DNA of 36,506 nt from Methanomicrobiaceae archaeon (GTDB taxonomy: Archaea; Halobacteriota; Methanomicrobia; Methanomicrobiales; Methanomicrobiaceae): assembly GCA_016926855.1 (NCBI GenBank), contig JAFGNT010000022.1, forward strand, positions 1 through 36,506, written 5' to 3'. Below, one piece after another: positions 32,975 through 36,506 of the stretch. The notes under the pieces are model-generated. The model worked only from the letters and a program-made list of their open reading frames with translations. It did not search any database and was not told where the DNA came from. Position numbers and translations under genes: made by a program. Within the stretch, counting starts at the first letter, position 1. Each line of letters begins with the position of its first letter.

Positions 32975-34225
32975 TTACGGGCGTTTCCCTGCACGAATCT
33001 CGTTGACCTTTGCTGTGATCCTGCCAAACCACCCTCTTCTCCAGCCAATCACCGCACCGATACCCACGATGAGCACGAGCACAATCTGCACGACCGGCAC
33101 CTGCGAAAGCCCCGTGCCAAAACCTCCGAATACACCCCTGCCGGGACCTCCGTTTCCGGACACTATGGGAGACCGGGAGTTTGCCGCACCACTGCCCGCC
33201 GGGGTCGTGCCCCCGAGACTTACATCAAATATCTCTGTAAATATGTTCCCGTCCTCGTCTTTGTACGTGACAAGAACCGGCACGGTCGTGCCCGGCGTGG
33301 TGAAGGTCAGGTCAAAACTCGAAAAATCGTCCGGTTCAAGCGCACCGATGACGTACATGCCGTTCGGATCGACGGGGACCGCAGGGCTTGCGACCGTGAC
33401 GACGATCGATTTCGCATCAGAGAGTCCCGCGTTCGTCACATCGGCGGAGAGTGTCCAGCTGCCGGTGCCACCCGAATATTCGATACTATTCAGTACCAGT
33501 TCCGCCCCGAGCTTATCGTCGCCAAACACGACCGGGATGGCAATTGCAGCCGTATGATCGTTGATGCCGTTTCTGTACGCGACAGTGACCGAGATATCCG
33601 ATTCCTGCAGGGTGGTTATCTCGAAAGTAACTGCCTGTGATGAACCGGGGCTGAGATCGCCGATAAAAGCGCTGTTCATCGTCGTACTGATACCCGGACC
33701 CGCGATCGTCGCCATGACACCTTTCATCGTATTGTCACGCGGGTTGCCGACGGTGACGGTGATCGTCTCTTTGTTGCCCACCGCATAGGTGTCAGGTGCG
33801 TCAAGGACCATAACGGACGCTTCAGTACTCTCCACGGTGACAGGAACCGAGTACCTGAGGCTCCCCGCATCCCGGTAGTCGAGGTAAAACGTCATATAAT
33901 AAAAGCCGTCCGGCGCATCGGCCCTGACGGTGAAGGTGAACTGCAGCGAGTTCCCGGCACCGAGATTGCCCACTGACTCGTAGGTCAGGTCGTTTTGGAC
34001 CGTCAGGTCGGCCGAATAAAGTTTCGCCCGGCTGATCGCAACACTCTCATCACCGTTGTTCGTGATCTCCACCGTTACGGTACCCTTATCACCGTGCATA
34101 AGCACGGTGGGACTGACCGTAACACCGGTCACACTCACCTGTGCGGCGGCCGTATCGCCTGTTGCCGAGGCAACCCCTGCGAAAACGCAGAGCAGCAGGA
34201 AAACTGCACATATTTTGATTTTCAT
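32975..34225 (-). CDS. secreted CARDB/NEW3-type surface protein (COG1361-like)
   Basis: A 416-aa protein with an N-terminal signal peptide (about 1-22, ICAVFLLLCVFAGVASA), three or so Ig-like CARDB domains (VTVSPTVLMHGDKGTVTVEI; PDTYAVGNKETITVTVGNPR; ELVLNSIEYSGGTGSWTLSA) and a C-terminal membrane helix (about 378-395) followed by a basic tail. It should be anchored in the membrane with its domains outside, as a partner or sensor for the MacB-like ABC pair it is cotranscribed with. The ribosome site is GGAG ten bases upstream. Confidence 0.85.
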   Translation of the reverse strand: MKIKICAVFLLLCVFAGVASATGDTAAAQVSVTGVTVSPTVLMHGDKGTVTVEITNNGDESVAISRAKLYSADLTVQNDLTYESVGNLGAGNSLQFTFTVRADAPDGFYYMTFYLDYRDAGSLRYSVPVTVESTEASVMVLDAPDTYAVGNKETITVTVGNPRDNTMKGVMATIAGPGISTTMNSAFIGDLSPGSSQAVTFEITTLQESDISVTVAYRNGINDHTAAIAIPVVFGDDKLGAELVLNSIEYSGGTGSWTLSADVTNAGLSDAKSIVVTVASPAVPVDPNGMYVIGALEPDDFSSFDLTFTTPGTTVPVLVTYKDEDGNIFTEIFDVSLGGTTPAGSGAANSRSPIVSGNGGPGRGVFGGFGTGLSQVPVVQIVLVLIVGIGAVIGWRRGWFGRITAKVNEIRAGKRP

Positions 34226-34311
34226 GAATATTGTCTCCGTTCACATAAAACGGCAGAACGGGAAAAGGGAATACCTTGTAACCATATTCAGATGGCCCCG
34301 TCCCCACCAGT

Positions 34312-34331
34312 ATGTAAAATAACTTTTACAT
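34312..34331. promoter_or_regulatory. palindromic operator-like site for the CARDB-ABC operon
   Basis: ATGTAAAA and TTTTACAT form a perfect 8+4+8 palindrome. It lies just downstream of the minus-strand TATA (about 34335-34345) and over the predicted start of that transcript (about 34313), where a bound protein would block polymerase. This is a classic archaeal repressor position. Confidence 0.5.
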
Positions 34332-34492
34332 TATGTTATATATCCGTTTCTATTAGCATATGTTTTTTTCCAAAGGAGGTGCATTAGATCATTCTTATTT
34401 GAAGTGATTAAAACCCTTTTTTTCAAAAAATAAAGGTAAAATAAAAACATTTTTAAAATTCAAATCAAAATGGTGTATCCCGTACTACCGGA

Positions 34493-34502
34493 AATGTACA
34501 TT
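34493..34502. promoter_or_regulatory. short palindrome upstream of the repeat-protein promoter
   Basis: AATGTACATT is a perfect 10-bp palindrome directly upstream of the plus-strand TATA-like element. It shares the ATGTA/TACAT half-sites of the larger palindrome at 34312-34331, so one regulator might recognise both. Short AT-rich palindromes also arise by chance. Confidence 0.35.
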
Positions 34503-34554
34503 ATCATTGGAATATTTTTTTGGTGAACCTGAATGGCAGTTCGGAGCAACAATA

Positions 34555-36506
34555 ATGGGGAAAGATACTAAATACTATCTTGACCGCTTTGTTTATCTGC
34601 TGCTCGCAGGAATGGTCGCCCTTTCACTGCTACTGGTCGGTATCACGTCATCAGGAGGGATTGCATCACGGGACTCAGGAGGGGAGCTCATCGCCCCCCC
34701 CATCCCGGACGGAAACGGTGGAACCGCTGGGATGGATGGGATATCAAACCCGGACGAGGGAAATTTTGTGCAGGCAGCCGCGCCTGCCATCGGCGGGGGA
34801 GGGGCTGTTTCACATAGCTCCCGCACTGAGGGAGGGGCGAGCGCCCTGTTGCCCTCACCTGCAACACCGGCACCCCTTACTCTATCTGATATACCCGTCA
34901 CGGTCATGCTCATCGACAGCGTGGGCGCAGGCATCGCCGGTGCTGAGGTCGAGTATGAACAGGGAGGGTGGATCGCGTTCGGTGTGACCGACGCGAACGG
35001 CACTGCCCGTCGCAGCCTCGAGCCGGGCATTTACAGTTTCCGCGTCGTGTATGAGGATTGCGTCTGCTCAACGTCACACAATATTACAGAAAACCCGGGC
35101 GTGCTTTTTCAGACCGATAATGCAACCGTACTCTTAAAGACGGCAGAGGGGGCGGGACTGGCCGGAGGAACGGTAGAGTTCTTTAACGGCAACTGGACAG
35201 GGTTCGGCACCACGGGACATGACGGGAGCACGTCGCGTGAGATGCTCCCGGGCACATACCCGGTAAGGGTGCACTACGAGGGAGCTGTTCTGGAAACGAT
35301 TCTCACCACGAGCGTCCCCCTCGAATGCACGACGACTTCCGTAACACTGCACTTTCCGGGCACGATACGGTTCAATGCGGGAGGGTGGCGGGCTTTCACC
35401 CAGCCTTCGATGGAGCTCCTGCCGGGTACCTATGCATGCACTTTCGACGGCTACGAGACGAATATTAGCGTGAACAACTCCGCTGTCGAGAAGAGCATCT
35501 TCATCCTGCTTCTGGAGGGCCAGGCGGCCCCCGGTCTTTCCGGGGGAACCGGGCAGTACTCCCTTTCCGGCACCTGGCATACACTCCCCGGCAACACCAA
35601 CACAAGCGGCGTTCTGGTCGGTGCACCGGATGGCTCTCCCGGCCGCCTGAACGTAAGAATGACATATGCCAATGCAACCCTCCAGAAAAGACAGGATATC
35701 CGCACCAATCCCGTCTTCCGGTTTGCGACGACGACTGTCACGGTGCGGAGTGCCGACAGTGAAGGTCGCGGGATCGGGAACGATGACGTGCTGTATGCTG
35801 CGGACGGCTGGCACACATTCGGCACGACCGGAGCGGACGGGAACACAACATTGGAACTGCTCCCGAAGACGTATACATTCCGGCTGATCAGCAACGGCAC
35901 GACCCGGAACCAGGTCCAGGATATCGGCATCGATCCTCTTGTCATATTCACGACAAACACCACAACCGTCAGGTTTGCTGATTCGGCCGGAAACGGCATT
36001 GCAGGCGGCGTCGTCGAGTACTACGCAAGCGGATGGAAAACATTCGGAACGACCGGACCGGACGGGAACGTTACCAAAGAGCTCCTCCCGAAGAGCTATA
36101 CATTCAGGATCACATCCGACGGTGCTACGCTCAGTAAAGTGCAGGACATCGCGGCCGATCCGGTGGTGGAGTTCGGGACGAACCTCACCACCGTCCGTTT
36201 CGAGACCCCGGACGGGACAGGAATCGCGGGGGCCACCGTCGAGTACAACGCAGGCGGATGGAAACCATTCGGAACAACCGGAGCGGACGGAAATGCCACG
36301 AAAGAACTCCTGCCAATGAGCTATACATTCAGGATCACCTGTGACGGTGCAACGATCAGTAAAGTGCAGGATGTCGCTGCTAATCCGGTGGTGGAGTTCA
36401 GGACGAACCTCACAACCGTCCGTTTCGAGACCCCGGACGGTATCGGAATCCCCGATGCAGCCGTCGAGTACAAGGCCGGCGGATGGAAACCATTCGGAAC
36501 AACCGG
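34555..36506 (+). CDS. secreted or surface repeat protein, 5' part (runs off the window)
   Basis: An open frame of 650 codons with no stop before the window ends. The ATG at 34555 follows GGAG by eight bases. The N-terminus has a signal anchor (YLLLAGMVALSLLLVGI), then a Gly/Pro-rich linker to about residue 105. The rest is a chain of beta-sandwich-like repeats of roughly 65-77 residues with a core GWxxFGTTGxDGxxxxELLPxxYxFRI, reminiscent of carboxypeptidase-regulatory or CnaB-like folds. The first repeats are divergent; the last ones are nearly identical. Likely an adhesin or cell-surface structural protein. No enzymatic domain is seen in the visible part. Confidence 0.85.
   Translation, partial: MGKDTKYYLDRFVYLLLAGMVALSLLLVGITSSGGIASRDSGGELIAPPIPDGNGGTAGMDGISNPDEGNFVQAAAPAIGGGGAVSHSSRTEGGASALLPSPATPAPLTLSDIPVTVMLIDSVGAGIAGAEVEYEQGGWIAFGVTDANGTARRSLEPGIYSFRVVYEDCVCSTSHNITENPGVLFQTDNATVLLKTAEGAGLAGGTVEFFNGNWTGFGTTGHDGSTSREMLPGTYPVRVHYEGAVLETILTTSVPLECTTTSVTLHFPGTIRFNAGGWRAFTQPSMELLPGTYACTFDGYETNISVNNSAVEKSIFILLLEGQAAPGLSGGTGQYSLSGTWHTLPGNTNTSGVLVGAPDGSPGRLNVRMTYANATLQKRQDIRTNPVFRFATTTVTVRSADSEGRGIGNDDVLYAADGWHTFGTTGADGNTTLELLPKTYTFRLISNGTTRNQVQDIGIDPLVIFTTNTTTVRFADSAGNGIAGGVVEYYASGWKTFGTTGPDGNVTKELLPKSYTFRITSDGATLSKVQDIAADPVVEFGTNLTTVRFETPDGTGIAGATVEYNAGGWKPFGTTGADGNATKELLPMSYTFRITCDGATISKVQDVAANPVVEFRTNLTTVRFETPDGIGIPDAAVEYKAGGWKPFGTT
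35728..36506 (+). repeat. tandem 225-bp coding repeats
   Basis: Within the surface protein, units begin at 35728 (231 bp, more diverged), 35959, 36184 and 36409 (cut by the window end). The last three are in exact 225-bp register: the same GGATGGAAA block appears at 36031, 36256 and 36481. Units at 36184 and 36409 are nearly identical at the DNA level. This points to recent duplication and probable length variation between strains. Confidence 0.85.

Larger units (their letters stand above)
34226..34554. other. AT-rich divergent regulatory region
   Basis: The 329-bp gap between divergent surface-protein genes contains no real gene. It holds a minus-strand TATA (GGATATATAAC, near 34335-34345), a plus-strand TATA-like element (GGAATATTTTTTT, near 34509-34521), two palindromes annotated separately, and a perfect ribosome-site match AAAGGAGGTG (34371-34380) that leads to no open frame beyond a 15-codon ORF. 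Confidence 0.5.

Noticed and set aside
1..36506. CRISPR arrays, insertion sequences, integrase or attachment sites
   Set aside because: No regularly spaced short repeats, transposase or integrase motifs were seen. The only regular repeats are the in-frame 225-bp units in the surface protein. The tRNA-Lys shows no duplicated 3' end nearby.

Overview
The window is a piece of archaeal chromosome, most likely from a hydrogenotrophic methanogen of the order Methanomicrobiales. This rests on gene content: archaeal-type ribosomal proteins L11, L1, P0 and L12, Spt5, FtsZ1 next to SecE, DTD2-type D-aminoacyl-tRNA deacylase, Thg1-like protein, and MptE for methanopterin synthesis. GC-rich codon use and TATA-type promoters fit. 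The genus cannot be fixed from sequence alone. Coding is dense, with many 4-14 bp overlaps between genes.

Layout. 1-1250 is an AT-rich patch with one membrane-anchored transglutaminase-like gene, unlike everything to its right. 1382-6934 is a minus-strand information-processing and division cluster: dtdA, ftsZ1, secE, spt5, then rpl11, rpl1, rplP0, rpl12. 7206-10480 is a molybdenum-cofactor operon (a 60-aa Cys-rich protein, moeA, and a moeA fused to a substrate-binding-like domain), and a LOG/MoCo-carrier-like gene converges on it. 11012-14899 holds ileS and a converging Thg1-like gene. 14958-16412 holds a PRC-barrel gene and a site-2 protease gene that share one 51-bp promoter. 16399-20114 is a minus-strand operon of RCK-DHH protein, MptE and a radical SAM/HhH protein. 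A tRNA-Lys(CTT) follows.

20314-24245 encodes an ABC exporter: a divergently transcribed ATPase and two ABC-2 permeases, the first of which carries a C-terminal PrsW-like intramembrane protease domain. 24617-27668 pairs a divergent LarC homologue with a 613-aa protein I do not recognise. Then come a hypoxanthine-DNA glycosylase, a corrinoid adenosyltransferase coupled to an aminotransferase, and a small Cys-rich protein. 30388-31008 is the wreck of an arsenic-type locus: a permease and an arsR fragment that have both lost their 5' ends. 31073-34225 is a MacB-like ABC operon with a CARDB-type surface protein. The window ends inside a secreted repeat protein whose coding region has a 225-bp tandem period.

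The best candidates for something new are the ABC-2/PrsW fusion, the palindrome-controlled moe operon led by the 60-aa protein, the LarC/613-aa pair, and the two palindromes between the divergent surface-protein genes. None is proven to be a new system.
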